Source: an uncultured Prevotella sp. (GTDB lineage Bacteria > Bacteroidota > Bacteroidia > Bacteroidales > Bacteroidaceae). Taken from it: a DNA stretch of 54,841 nt. Shown here piece by piece: positions 18,012-26,159 of this stretch. Each line of letters begins with the position of its first letter. The first letter of the stretch is position 1. The stretch is from contig ONKL01000012.1 in NCBI GenBank assembly GCA_900318395.1, positions 1 through 54,841 of the forward strand, in the 5' to 3' direction. The translations under genes and the position numbers were made by a program. Under the pieces are notes generated by a model, which saw only the letters and a list, made by a program, of their open reading frames with translations, was not told where the DNA came from and did not search any database.

Positions 18012-19061
18012 TTAGTACTTCTTAAAGTACTCCTGAATCTGATTCCAGTCGTGTGTCTTGGTCAGAGCCAACATAAGCAGCACGCGGGCCTTCTGTGGAT
18101 TAAGATCAAGTGAAGCCACGAAATGATATTTGGCATCGTCAACCTCGCTGTTCAGACATGTAGGACCAGTCGGGCAGCGTGAAGAACGTACAATCTGGAT
18201 ACCGCTCTCCTGAGCTTTGACTGCTACATCGAACACGTCTTTGTAGAAATTACCGTCGCCTACACCTGCCAGCACGATACCGTCGAACTTGGCATCAACG
18301 AAAGCCTGCATAGGCAGTGGAGATGCATTGGCATAACCGTAAACGATACCTACGTTAGGAAGTTTCTCCAGATTGGTTACGTCGAACTCCGACTTCGTGG
18401 TGTGAATATTATTAGGAGTCTGAAGCATGTGAGCCTCGCCATTGTAGATGTAACCGATGATGCCCGAAGGACCGCCCTCGAAAGTGTCGCAGTCAATGGT
18501 GTGTGTTTTGATGACGGTCTTGGCATCAAGCAGCTGGTTGTTCATGCAGCAGAGTACGCCCATACCCTTAACAGCAGGTGAAACGGCTGCAGCCACAGCA
18601 TTGTAGAGATTAGCAGGACCGTCGGCGCTGATAGCTGTTGAAGGACGCATAGAACCTGCCAATACCACGGGCTTATCGCTCTTCACGGTGAGATTCAGGA
18701 AGTAGGCTGTCTCTTCCATGGTGTCTGTTCCGTGAGTGATAACCACACCGTCGTAGCCTTCCTCATTCAGCAACTGGTTGATACGCTTAGCCAGTTTCAG
18801 CCAAACCTGGTCATTCATGTCCTGAGAACCGATGTTCACAAGCTGTTCACCAGTCACATCGGCCAGAAACAGCATCTGGGGAACGGCGTCGATAAGTGTC
18901 TGGATACCTACTTGTCCTGCACTATAACTTGAAGAGGTTGACGATTGACTGACACCAGCGATGGTGCCGCCAGTAGCGATGATACGAATCTTTGGTTTAG
19001 CAACGATGTTAACTGAAACCAACAGTGCCAAAAGCATTAATACATTACGCATTGTTTTCAT
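18012..19061 (-). CDS. ansB: Type II (periplasmic) L-asparaginase
   Basis: A 349-residue enzyme that hydrolyses asparagine to aspartate and ammonia. The N-terminus is a signal peptide (RNVLMLLALLVSVNIVA). The nucleophile motif IATGGTIAG and the second catalytic motif VITHGTDTMEETAYFL are both present, followed by GSMRPSTAISADGPANLYNA. Export to the periplasm fits its partners, the porin and DcuB. It is the second gene of the operon, 39 nt after dcuB. Confidence 0.96.
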   Translation of the reverse strand: MKTMRNVLMLLALLVSVNIVAKPKIRIIATGGTIAGVSQSSTSSSYSAGQVGIQTLIDAVPQMLFLADVTGEQLVNIGSQDMNDQVWLKLAKRINQLLNEEGYDGVVITHGTDTMEETAYFLNLTVKSDKPVVLAGSMRPSTAISADGPANLYNAVAAAVSPAVKGMGVLCCMNNQLLDAKTVIKTHTIDCDTFEGGPSGIIGYIYNGEAHMLQTPNNIHTTKSEFDVTNLEKLPNVGIVYGYANASPLPMQAFVDAKFDGIVLAGVGDGNFYKDVFDVAVKAQESGIQIVRSSRCPTGPTCLNSEVDDAKYHFVASLDLNPQKARVLLMLALTKTHDWNQIQEYFKKY

Positions 19062-19100
19062 AATTGTTTGAGTTTTAAAATTGTGAGTAATAGTTGTTAT

Positions 19101-20447
19101 TTAATAAAGAAATGTAATTATCAGATAGCCGATGCCAATGCTGACAAAGGTAGTGATAAAGCCAGAGAGTTGGAACGAGTGGTTGAGCACATACTTGCCG
19201 ATTCGCGTCGTTCCAGTAGTGTCGAAGTTGATAGCAGCCACCTCCGTCGGATAATTGGGGATGAAGAAATAACCATTCACGGCAGGGAACATAGCCACGA
19301 GTGCCAATGGTGGGATGCCCAGTCCCATGCCCAACGGGAAGAGGGTGCGCACAGTGGCAGCCTGTGAGAAGAGCATGATACTCATGATAAACAGGGCCAC
19401 AGAGAAGAGGAACGGATACTGAGTCACGATGTCAGCGATGTGACTCTTAAAGAACTCGATGTTGCCATTGAAGAAGGTGTCACCCATCCATGCGATACCA
19501 AAGATAGAGATCATGGCATTCATACCGGCACCAAAGATGTTGCCGCTGACGGCTTTCTTTACGCTCGCCTTACCCACAATCAGGATGAGGGCTGCAATCG
19601 ACATCATCAGGATCTCAATCGTTTCAGGCATCGAGAGTTGGGTGACTACACCGTCAGCCTCGAACGAAGGACGCAGGGAAGGCACACTACCGAAGATGAC
19701 CACGAGGACAACACCAAGAAGGAACGCCACCACACTCCATTTAGCACGTGGATTCGGACTCTGCTCCATCTGTTGCATGGCCTTAGCCTCAGCCTCAGGA
19801 TTAATCAGACCTTCACGCACTCTGCGCTGGTATTCAGGATCATCTTCCAGTTCCTTGCCTACACGGTTCTGAACGAATGCAGACACAAGGATAGCGATCA
19901 GCGAGGCTGGGATACAGATGAGCAGGACGTCCTTCAGCTCGATGCCCTGCCCGCCAAGCAGGTCTGTCGAGATCACAGCAGCCGTAGCAGCCGACATAGG
20001 CGAACCTGTAATACCCAGCGAGGCAGCAATCGTGGCCACTGTCATGGGGCGCTCAGGACGGATCTTAGAGTTCTTGGCGATCTCCGAGATAATCGGCAAC
20101 AGCGAATAAGAGGTATGGGCCGTACCAGCCACGAGACAGAAGAGCCAGGTGGTCAGCGGACCATAATAAGTAATGTGAGTTGGGTGCTTACGCAGGAACT
20201 TCGCTGCCAAGCCTACCAGGTAGTCCAGACCACCAGCGGCCTGTAGTGCAGCCGTTGCCGTAATCACCGAAGCAATAATCAGCATCACATCGATGGGAAT
20301 TTTGCCTGGATGCATGCCGAAGATGAAGACAAGGATGAAGACACCTACCATTCCGTAGATACCCAGTCCGATGCCTCCGACTCTGGCACCGATGAAAATC
20401 AGTGCGAGGACAATACACAATTGGAAAAGAACCAAGAATGTCACCAT
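19101..20447 (-). CDS. dcuB: Anaerobic C4-dicarboxylate transporter, DcuA/DcuB family
   Basis: A 448-residue inner-membrane antiporter with about ten to twelve helices. It would take up aspartate, fumarate or malate in exchange for succinate during anaerobic growth. Family blocks include GGIGLGIYGMVGVF, FGMHPGKIPIDVMLII, AGTAHTSYSLLPIISE, RPERPMTVATIAASLGITG and IPNYPTEVAAINFDTTGTTRIG. A and B types cannot be told apart by eye. It is the first gene of the operon, so transport, asparaginase, porin and aspartase are expressed together. The promoter region it shares with the AraC gene holds phased repeats. Confidence 0.93.
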   Translation of the reverse strand: MVTFLVLFQLCIVLALIFIGARVGGIGLGIYGMVGVFILVFIFGMHPGKIPIDVMLIIASVITATAALQAAGGLDYLVGLAAKFLRKHPTHITYYGPLTTWLFCLVAGTAHTSYSLLPIISEIAKNSKIRPERPMTVATIAASLGITGSPMSAATAAVISTDLLGGQGIELKDVLLICIPASLIAILVSAFVQNRVGKELEDDPEYQRRVREGLINPEAEAKAMQQMEQSPNPRAKWSVVAFLLGVVLVVIFGSVPSLRPSFEADGVVTQLSMPETIEILMMSIAALILIVGKASVKKAVSGNIFGAGMNAMISIFGIAWMGDTFFNGNIEFFKSHIADIVTQYPFLFSVALFIMSIMLFSQAATVRTLFPLGMGLGIPPLALVAMFPAVNGYFFIPNYPTEVAAINFDTTGTTRIGKYVLNHSFQLSGFITTFVSIGIGYLIITFLY

Positions 20448-20497
20448 AGATTGTTTTGTTTGTTATGAATAATTGTTTTGAGTTATGTTCTCGGCTG

Positions 20498-20505
20498 CAA
20501 AGATA
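20498..20505 (-). promoter_or_regulatory. -7 element of the dcuB-ansB-porin-aspA operon
   Basis: TATCTTTG on the minus strand lies 51 bp before the dcuB ATG. No TTTG is found at the expected -33 distance, which suggests that the promoter needs an activator. Confidence 0.65.
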
Positions 20506-20530
20506 GGGAGATTTTCCTTACCCTGTATTA

Positions 20531-20561
20531 TAAAAAACGAACCATTTTTTGTAAAAAACGA
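20531..20561. promoter_or_regulatory. Direct repeat TAAAAAACGA x2, candidate activator site
   Basis: TAAAAAACGA occurs at 20531-20540 and 20552-20561, exactly 21 bp apart, just upstream of the dcuB core promoter. Paired direct half-sites about two helical turns apart are typical of AraC-family regulators, and the AraC gene starts 160 bp away. Confidence 0.55.
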
Positions 20562-20592
20562 CACAAGCCCTGATAATCATGGTTTAGCCTGA

Positions 20593-20651
20593 AATAAGTA
20601 TCACTTAATCTCAAATAAGAGCCGCTTATTATTCAGCAAGTGGCACTTATT
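20593..20651. promoter_or_regulatory. Three phased dyads of AATAAG/CTTATT type, candidate operator
   Basis: Imperfect dyads AATAAGTATCACTTA (20593-20607), AATAAGAGCCGCTTATT (20614-20630) and CAAGTGGCACTTATT (20637-20651) have centres 22 bp apart, so all lie on one face of the helix. They end 11 bp before the araC -33 element. Confidence 0.6.
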
Positions 20652-20661
20652 TATTCAAAAA

Positions 20662-20693
20662 TTTGCAAACATCAGTTTTTTGTTGTATCTTTG
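20662..20693 (+). promoter_or_regulatory. Promoter of the AraC-family gene
   Basis: TTTG (20662-20665), a 20-bp spacer and TATCTTTG (20686-20693). This fixes the translation start downstream at 20720. Confidence 0.8.
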
Positions 20694-20719
20694 CAAAATC
20701 AAGTGTGAAACCTAAAGTG

Positions 20720-21613
20720 ATGAATCAAAGCGGTATATACAATCTGGAGGAATTCACCGAGCAAAACGATATCGACGGACTGTTTGGTTCGGCTTTGGTT
20801 TGCTTTACTGCCGATCGCGATGTGATGCGGCGCGTGGTTCATCCCGGGCTTGGCAGTTTCTATTCCATTAATCTCATCGTAGATGGATGGGAGGTCTATC
20901 TGATCAATGGCCATCGGGTCAGGCTGGAGATGCACGACCTGTTTGTGAAGCAGCCATACGACAACTTCACCGTTGAGGACTGTTCTGAAGAGGTGTCGTC
21001 GATTCATCTGCTGGTGGAAAAGAATTACTTCGACAGTTTGGTTACCAATCATGAACATTTCAAAGGGCAGAACCCGATAGAGGTGTTCTGTTCCATGCCA
21101 GTGGTTCATCTAGGTGAGATGCAGGCTGCGTCGTTCTATCAGATGATGTCCAACATCCAAAGGACGATCGTGACCCCTCACCTCTATAAGAGTGAGATGA
21201 TCAAGTATCAGTTGAACATCTGTCTGTTCATGTTAGCTGAGCTGATTTCTGGCAACGAGATCAATACGCACGACCTGAAGCACAAAGATAATATCCTGAA
21301 GATCTTCCTCCATCTGGCTTCGAGGAACTTCAAGAGGGAGCGACAGGTGCAGTTCTATGCCGACCATCTGAACTTGTCGGTGACGTATCTCTCTCGAACC
21401 ATCAAGGAACTAACGGGCAATACGGTGCTGAGTTATCTCTCGAACTTCCTCTATAATGAGATCTGCATCCAACTGAAGACGACAGACAAGACCATTAGTG
21501 AGATTGCTGACGAACTGAACTTCAGCGACCAGAGTGCACTGACCAACTTCTTCCGTACAAAGGCGGGCGTCAGCCCGTTGGCTTATAGGAAAAGCAAAAA
21601 GCTAAAAGGGTAA
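20720..21613 (+). CDS. AraC-family transcriptional regulator
   Basis: A 297-residue regulator. The N-terminal two thirds is a cupin-like ligand or dimer domain (GLGSFYSINLIVDGWEVYLINGH). The C-terminal 100 residues form the double helix-turn-helix: FYADHLNLSVTYLSRTIKEL and TISEIADELNFSDQSALTNF followed by FRTKAGVSPLAYRK. The frame is open upstream to 20663, but a good promoter ends at 20693, so translation starts at ATG 20720. It is divergent from dcuB and probably controls that operon and itself through the repeats between them. Its last 12 nt overlap the end of the converging cbiB. Confidence 0.92.
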   Translation: MNQSGIYNLEEFTEQNDIDGLFGSALVCFTADRDVMRRVVHPGLGSFYSINLIVDGWEVYLINGHRVRLEMHDLFVKQPYDNFTVEDCSEEVSSIHLLVEKNYFDSLVTNHEHFKGQNPIEVFCSMPVVHLGEMQAASFYQMMSNIQRTIVTPHLYKSEMIKYQLNICLFMLAELISGNEINTHDLKHKDNILKIFLHLASRNFKRERQVQFYADHLNLSVTYLSRTIKELTGNTVLSYLSNFLYNEICIQLKTTDKTISEIADELNFSDQSALTNFFRTKAGVSPLAYRKSKKLKG

Positions 21614-22582
21614 GAAGGAAAAACAACCAAATAGGATGGCCACAATGCCAACCATCAGGATTTCAGCTGTCCGATTGACGCGGATGGCTGTTTTCATATC
21701 GTCTGTGGTGAGCTCTCGAGGATTCGTGCCAATGTAAGGTTTGTCGAAACGTTCACCAAAATAATCGTGTGGACCTCCAAACCGACAGTCAAGGATGGCA
21801 GCGAGGGCTGATTCCGGATAGCCACTGTTGGGCGATGCGTGGCTTCGTCCGTAACGACGAACGAAAGAGAGATGTGAAAAGTGAAAAGTGAAGAGTGAGG
21901 GGAGGATCATCAGCAAGGCTGTGAGACGGGCAGGGATATAGTTGGCGACATCGTCGATACGGGCTGCTACGCATCCGAATTCAAGATAGTGCTCCGTATG
22001 ATAACCAATCATCGAGTCGAGCGTATTCACCATCTTATAGGCGAGCATGCCTGGAGTACCAAGTAGAAGCAACCAGAATAAAGGAGCGATGACACCATCG
22101 CTGAGGTTTTCGGCGAGGGTTTCGAGGGCTGCTGTACGCACTTCTTGGGCTGAGAGCTGTGAGGTATCGCGCCCTACGATACGGGCAACCTGTTGGCGAC
22201 CTTCCTCCAGCGAGCGATCTAAAGCCAGAAACACCTCGCGCACTTCGCGGATGAGGGTTGTTCCTGCCAGACAGTAGAAAATGGCGAGGATGTCGAAGAG
22301 ATACAATAGTAATGGTATCTGATGGATGTTAGAACCATCGTAGATAAACAAGGCGAAGATACCTAATACCGTCCTGAGTAGCCAAGCTAAGGCAAAGATA
22401 AAGAGAATAAGACCAATGGCAAGGAGCGCACCCTTCAGACGACGATGAGCCCCATTGTTCAGTCGATGCTCGCCTGCTGCAATCAACTTACCAAACCAGA
22501 CCACAGGATGTGGCAGTTTTGAGGGGTCGCCAAATATGAGGTCGAGCACCCATCCAACGAGCAGAAAGACAGCATTTACCAT
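21602..22582 (-). CDS. cbiB: Adenosylcobinamide-phosphate synthase
   Basis: A 326-residue inner-membrane protein of cobalamin synthesis that attaches the aminopropanol (or its phosphate) arm to adenosylcobyric acid. The start GWVLDLIFGDPSKLPHPV is the family hallmark, with ARIVGRDTSQLSAQEVRTAA, ETLAENLSDGVIAPLFW, NTLDSMIGYHTEHYLEFG and HASPNSGYPESALAA. A short segment of about nine residues (SLFTFHFSH) is encoded by a low-complexity repeat at 21874-21899 and is probably an in-frame insertion in a loop. It overlaps cobS by 7 nt. The alternative name in some genomes is cobD. Confidence 0.95.
   Translation of the reverse strand: MVNAVFLLVGWVLDLIFGDPSKLPHPVVWFGKLIAAGEHRLNNGAHRRLKGALLAIGLILFIFALAWLLRTVLGIFALFIYDGSNIHQIPLLLYLFDILAIFYCLAGTTLIREVREVFLALDRSLEEGRQQVARIVGRDTSQLSAQEVRTAALETLAENLSDGVIAPLFWLLLLGTPGMLAYKMVNTLDSMIGYHTEHYLEFGCVAARIDDVANYIPARLTALLMILPSLFTFHFSHLSFVRRYGRSHASPNSGYPESALAAILDCRFGGPHDYFGERFDKPYIGTNPRELTTDDMKTAIRVNRTAEILMVGIVAILFGCFSFLPF
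21874..21899. repeat. GTGAAAAGTGAAAAGTGAAGAGTG repeat inside cbiB
   Basis: A run of GTGAAAA-type units reads on the plus strand inside the minus-strand cbiB gene. It is of the same purine-rich kind as the repeats at 5606-5650 and around 17975-18005 that also touch coding sequence. Confidence 0.7.
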
Positions 22583-23382
22583 CCTACAATGAGTGTAAGG
22601 TAGAAGGAGAGTTCAACAAGCAGACAGACAGCTCCACAGCAATCGCCAGTATAGCCGTGTAGCTTGCGCCAGATAAGCAGATAGAGGAAATACATCGTGA
22701 GAGCAGGGATAAAGACAAGTGTCTCCCACGATGAACCTGTGAGCCAGATGAAGAGTGCTAAAGGCAGCAAACCTTGAAAGGCGAGACTCACTCCGCCGAG
22801 GGCTGAGATTTTTCGATAGACAACCTTGGCCTTGGCCTCTTCCTCACGACGGGCATAAGGCATCATGACCACAAATTGACTGGTAACCATTTTTGCATAA
22901 GGATCAGCAGCAAAGACAGCAAGAGCAGCCATCCATGGAGTAAGTGAACTGAGACAGCCCCAGAGCAATAATATATAGAGGATAAGACCAAGCACGCCAT
23001 AAGTGCCGATGTGAGAGTCCTTCATGATGTCGAGGATTCGCTGACGGTCACTACCTCCACCTCCGAACCCGTCGAAGAAATCAGCTAGTCCGTCTTCATG
23101 AAGAGCGCCTGTGAGCAGAAGTCTGACAACAATGGCTACAATGACGGTTACAGCCCAAGGCATGACCATATTACCAAACCACAATACAGCTGCCATCACC
23201 CCACCAGTAAGCCACCCCACCAGTGGCCAATGCTCTACGACAGAAGCATAGCATTCCTTAGGAGGCTGGTGGAACCGCCAGAATGGCAGGCGGGTGAAGA
23301 ATATCAGTGATGCCCAAATGCGGTCGTACCAATGGGTGCGGTCTATATTGATTTCCATGAGTGTCACATTTCTTTCTTCCAC
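22576..23382 (-). CDS. cobS: Adenosylcobinamide-GDP ribazoletransferase
   Basis: A 268-residue inner-membrane enzyme that joins adenosylcobinamide-GDP to alpha-ribazole in the last steps of cobalamin synthesis. The N-terminal LIFFTRLPFWRF and the conserved acidic segment GALHEDGLADFFDGFGGGG are diagnostic; about six hydrophobic helices follow. The frame starts at 23382, but ATG 23358 (MEINIDRTHWYD) fits the family better. Its 5' end overlaps the upstream aminotransferase by 19 nt if the first start is used. Confidence 0.95.
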   Translation of the reverse strand: MEERNVTLMEINIDRTHWYDRIWASLIFFTRLPFWRFHQPPKECYASVVEHWPLVGWLTGGVMAAVLWFGNMVMPWAVTVIVAIVVRLLLTGALHEDGLADFFDGFGGGGSDRQRILDIMKDSHIGTYGVLGLILYILLLWGCLSSLTPWMAALAVFAADPYAKMVTSQFVVMMPYARREEEAKAKVVYRKISALGGVSLAFQGLLPLALFIWLTGSSWETLVFIPALTMYFLYLLIWRKLHGYTGDCCGAVCLLVELSFYLTLIVGW

Positions 23383-24392
23383 TCTATGTATTCAGTCAAT
23401 GCCTCAACGAGCGCATTGTTCTCCTCGGGTGTCTGAGAAGTAATGCGGAAGCAGTGGTTGTCGAGCCCACGGAAGTTGGAGGCATCGCGGATGAGAATAC
23501 CATAGTTTTCGATGAGCCATTTCTTCAGTTCTTGCGTGTTGCCTTCATCGATGTTGACGAGCATGAAGTTGGTATCGGTCTTCATGACCAATAGTCCATC
23601 TATGGCAGAAAGAGTGTCGTGCAGTCGTTGAGCTTCTGCAAGGTATTCATTGAGATCAGGAATCATCTTCGGATCGCGTCTGATAAAGAATTTACCTGCC
23701 TCAATGGCCATACCGTTGATTGTCCAGGGTTGGCGGATATGTTTCAGACGGTCGATAATGATTGGCGAGGCTACGATGTAGCCAAGACGAAGACCAGGGA
23801 TGCAGTACTTCTTCGAGAGCGAGAAGAGCAGCATGAGGTTGAAACAGTCGACCATCTCTTTAGGTTGGATCATCGGACAGAGGGTGTAATCGGCATACGA
23901 CTGATCGACGACATATAGGTAGCGGGGGTGCTTACGGACGATATGAGTGATGAGATTTTTCACGAGCACGTTGCCTGTAGGGTTGTTTGGGTTGCAGAGC
24001 CAGTAGATACGGTCTTCTGGTAGCATCTCGAGCTCGTCGGTAGTGTCGTAAGAGATGAGGTGACCATAGGCCCTGCAAGCATCTTCATATTCCGTGAACG
24101 TAGGTTGAGGAATAATCGATGCCCAGCCCTTATAAAGCTGTGCAATGAGGTAGATAGCCTCGTTGGCGCCATTGGTTACCATCACCGTATTCTCTGGCAC
24201 TTCAAGCTTTTCGGCAATCATGCTCTCCAGAGAGTGTGCATCAGGCTCAGGATAGTGGCTGACGACCTCAAAGTGGTCCATCAGGTGTTCTTTGAGCTCT
24301 GTGTAGTCAGCCCGATTATAAACGTTCGAGCTGAAGTTCATTTTGATCTTGTCGCCGTAGCGGAAGATATCGTCTCCATGTCCGTATATCAT
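23364..24392 (-). CDS. Threonine-phosphate decarboxylase-like aminotransferase (CobD/CobC type)
   Basis: A 342-residue class I/II PLP enzyme. It begins IYGHGDDIFRYG and contains NFSSNVYN, VTNGANEAIYLIAQL, the NPNNPTGN motif, VVDQSYADYT and the lysine region SLSKKYCIPGLRLGY, where one Lys should hold PLP. Position between cobS and an ABC ATPase indicates L-threonine-O-3-phosphate decarboxylase, which makes the aminopropanol phosphate arm of cobalamin. Histidinol-phosphate aminotransferase is the closest alternative. Confidence 0.85.
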   Translation of the reverse strand: MIYGHGDDIFRYGDKIKMNFSSNVYNRADYTELKEHLMDHFEVVSHYPEPDAHSLESMIAEKLEVPENTVMVTNGANEAIYLIAQLYKGWASIIPQPTFTEYEDACRAYGHLISYDTTDELEMLPEDRIYWLCNPNNPTGNVLVKNLITHIVRKHPRYLYVVDQSYADYTLCPMIQPKEMVDCFNLMLLFSLSKKYCIPGLRLGYIVASPIIIDRLKHIRQPWTINGMAIEAGKFFIRRDPKMIPDLNEYLAEAQRLHDTLSAIDGLLVMKTDTNFMLVNIDEGNTQELKKWLIENYGILIRDASNFRGLDNHCFRITSQTPEENNALVEALTEYIEWKKEM

Positions 24393-24413
24393 AGTCTTCG
24401 TTGATTGTTGTCT

Positions 24414-25196
24414 TTAATTTCCTTTTCTGACGGTGATAGCCAGAGTCTCTGGGTTGAAGGTGATGCCTTCACGCTCGATGAATCTGGCGAGAACTCCCTC
24501 ACGTGCCAGTTGCTGTGGAGAGCCTATAGTAACCCCCTGCTCACGAGTCATCAACCAGACGGTATCAGCCAGTTGCAGCGCCAGTTCCACGTCGTGTGTA
24601 GAGAGGAAGACAGTCTTGCCTGCCTCTGAACAGATACGCCTGAGCAGTTGCAGTACTTCCACCTTGCTGGGGTAGTCGAGGAAGGCCGTCGGCTCGTCGA
24701 GATAGATGACAGGAGTCTGCTGAGCCAGGGCTTTGGCGATCATCACCTTCTGGCGTTCACCATCACTCAGCGTCTGGATAGGTCGTCGGCTTAAGTCCTC
24801 GATGCCAACCAGATGAATGGATTCATCGACAATCTGCAGATCATCTTTTGAGTAGTTCCCCCAGAAGTCTGTATAAGGTGAGCGCCCCAAGCTGACGAGT
24901 TCACGCACCGTCATGTTTCTGATATCAAGTTTCTCAGTGAGTACCACTCCGATGAGTCGGCTCAGTTCCTTATCAGTATAGCCCGAGAGGTCGCGCCCTT
25001 GGATGAGTACCTCACCCCTAATTTTCGGTTGGAAGGCCGAGAGCGTGCGCAGTAGTGTGGACTTACCCACACCGTTGGCGCCCAGCAGACAGGTGAGTTC
25101 ACCACTGCGGATGGCACCGCTGATGCCCTCTGCCACTACCCTCACACCACGTTTGGAAGGATAGCCGATGCTGAGCTGTTGGATTTGTATCGTCAT
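24414..25196 (-). CDS. ABC transporter ATP-binding protein, FecE/BtuD type
   Basis: A 260-residue ATPase subunit. Walker A is GANGVGKSTLLR, the signature is TLSDGERQKVMIAKAL and Walker B is VIYLDEPTAFLDY, followed by the STHDVELAL switch. The closest families import iron-siderophore, haem or cobalamin. Lying in a cobalamin gene run, it may serve corrinoid uptake, but its permease and binding protein are not in the window. It overlaps the GT2 gene by 4 nt. Confidence 0.9.
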   Translation of the reverse strand: MTIQIQQLSIGYPSKRGVRVVAEGISGAIRSGELTCLLGANGVGKSTLLRTLSAFQPKIRGEVLIQGRDLSGYTDKELSRLIGVVLTEKLDIRNMTVRELVSLGRSPYTDFWGNYSKDDLQIVDESIHLVGIEDLSRRPIQTLSDGERQKVMIAKALAQQTPVIYLDEPTAFLDYPSKVEVLQLLRRICSEAGKTVFLSTHDVELALQLADTVWLMTREQGVTIGSPQQLAREGVLARFIEREGITFNPETLAITVRKGN

Positions 25197-26149
25197 ACGA
25201 TTTCCTCGATATGGTAGCGCGGTCGATGTTTCACCTCTATATATATTTTACCGATATATTGTCCGATAACCCCCAGTGACGTAATCATCACCCCACCGAT
25301 AAGCCAGAGAGAGAGCAACAGTGAGGTCCAGCCTGGTACAACCATGTCGTTGATGTAAGAGTAGAGACCCCAGCCCAGCAGGCAGAGACCGACGATAAAA
25401 CAGCCGATACCTGTCATGAAGATGATGGTGATGGGCTTGATACTGAACGAGGTGATGCCGTCGATGGCAAAGGCGAGCATCTTGGTTAATGGGTACTTGC
25501 TCTCTCCTGCAAAGCGCTCTGCACGGTCGTAATAGACATTTTTAGTGGCAAATCCCAACAATGGCACCAGTCCGCGAAGGAAAAGGTTACGCTCAGGATA
25601 TTGGCAAAGAGCCTCTACAGCCCTACGACTCATCAGACGATAGTCAGCATGGTTGTAGATGGTGTCAGCCCCCATAAGAGCCATGAGCTTATAGAATAGC
25701 TGCGCTGTAGATCGCTTGAAGAAGGTATCTGTCGTACGTTCCTTTCTCACACCATAGATGATGTCCGAGCCATTAAGATATTCGTCGACCATTGCGGTGA
25801 TGGCATTCACATCGTCCTGCAGGTCAGCATCGATAGTGACCATCGCATCAGCCTCGTCCTTAAAGGATTCCAGTCCTGCCATCAAGGCATTCTGGTGTCC
25901 GGCATTATGGGCCAGTTTGATGCCTCTGACGTGAGAGGAGCTCTGCTGCAGTTGGCAGATCAGTTGCCACGTCTGGTCCTTCGAACCGTCGTTGACATAG
26001 ACGATGAAACTGTCAGCCGTAATTTTCTTTCTGCTGATGAGTTCATTCAGCAGAGTGGTCAGACGGTTGTTGGTCTCTATCAGTACTGCTTCTTCATTAT
26101 AGCAAGGTACGACGATGGCCAGACGGGGTGGGGTAATTACTGACTGCAT
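25193..26149 (-). CDS. Membrane-anchored family 2 glycosyltransferase (GtrB/DPM1-like)
   Basis: A 318-residue enzyme. The GT-A domain begins AIVVPCYNEEAVL and carries the metal-binding MVTIDADLQDD; two C-terminal helices (about 235-255 and 270-290) follow, then the IGQYIGKIYIEVKHRPRY tail of undecaprenyl-phosphate sugar transferases. It would load a sugar on a lipid carrier for transfer by a GT-C enzyme, and the preceding gene encodes such a candidate 10 nt upstream. Confidence 0.92.
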   Translation of the reverse strand: MQSVITPPRLAIVVPCYNEEAVLIETNNRLTTLLNELISRKKITADSFIVYVNDGSKDQTWQLICQLQQSSSHVRGIKLAHNAGHQNALMAGLESFKDEADAMVTIDADLQDDVNAITAMVDEYLNGSDIIYGVRKERTTDTFFKRSTAQLFYKLMALMGADTIYNHADYRLMSRRAVEALCQYPERNLFLRGLVPLLGFATKNVYYDRAERFAGESKYPLTKMLAFAIDGITSFSIKPITIIFMTGIGCFIVGLCLLGWGLYSYINDMVVPGWTSLLLSLWLIGGVMITSLGVIGQYIGKIYIEVKHRPRYHIEEIV

Positions 26150-26159
26150 AGCATCACGT

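Noticed and set aside
19440-20246. 268-codon frame on the plus strand within dcuB
   Set aside because: Its product is rich in His, Arg and Asp without any domain and is the mirror of the transporter's hydrophobic codons; dcuB is clear on the other strand.
20663-20719. Upstream start of the AraC gene at 20663
   Set aside because: The -33 and -7 promoter elements (20662-20693) overlap that stretch, so it is not translated; ATG 20720 is used.
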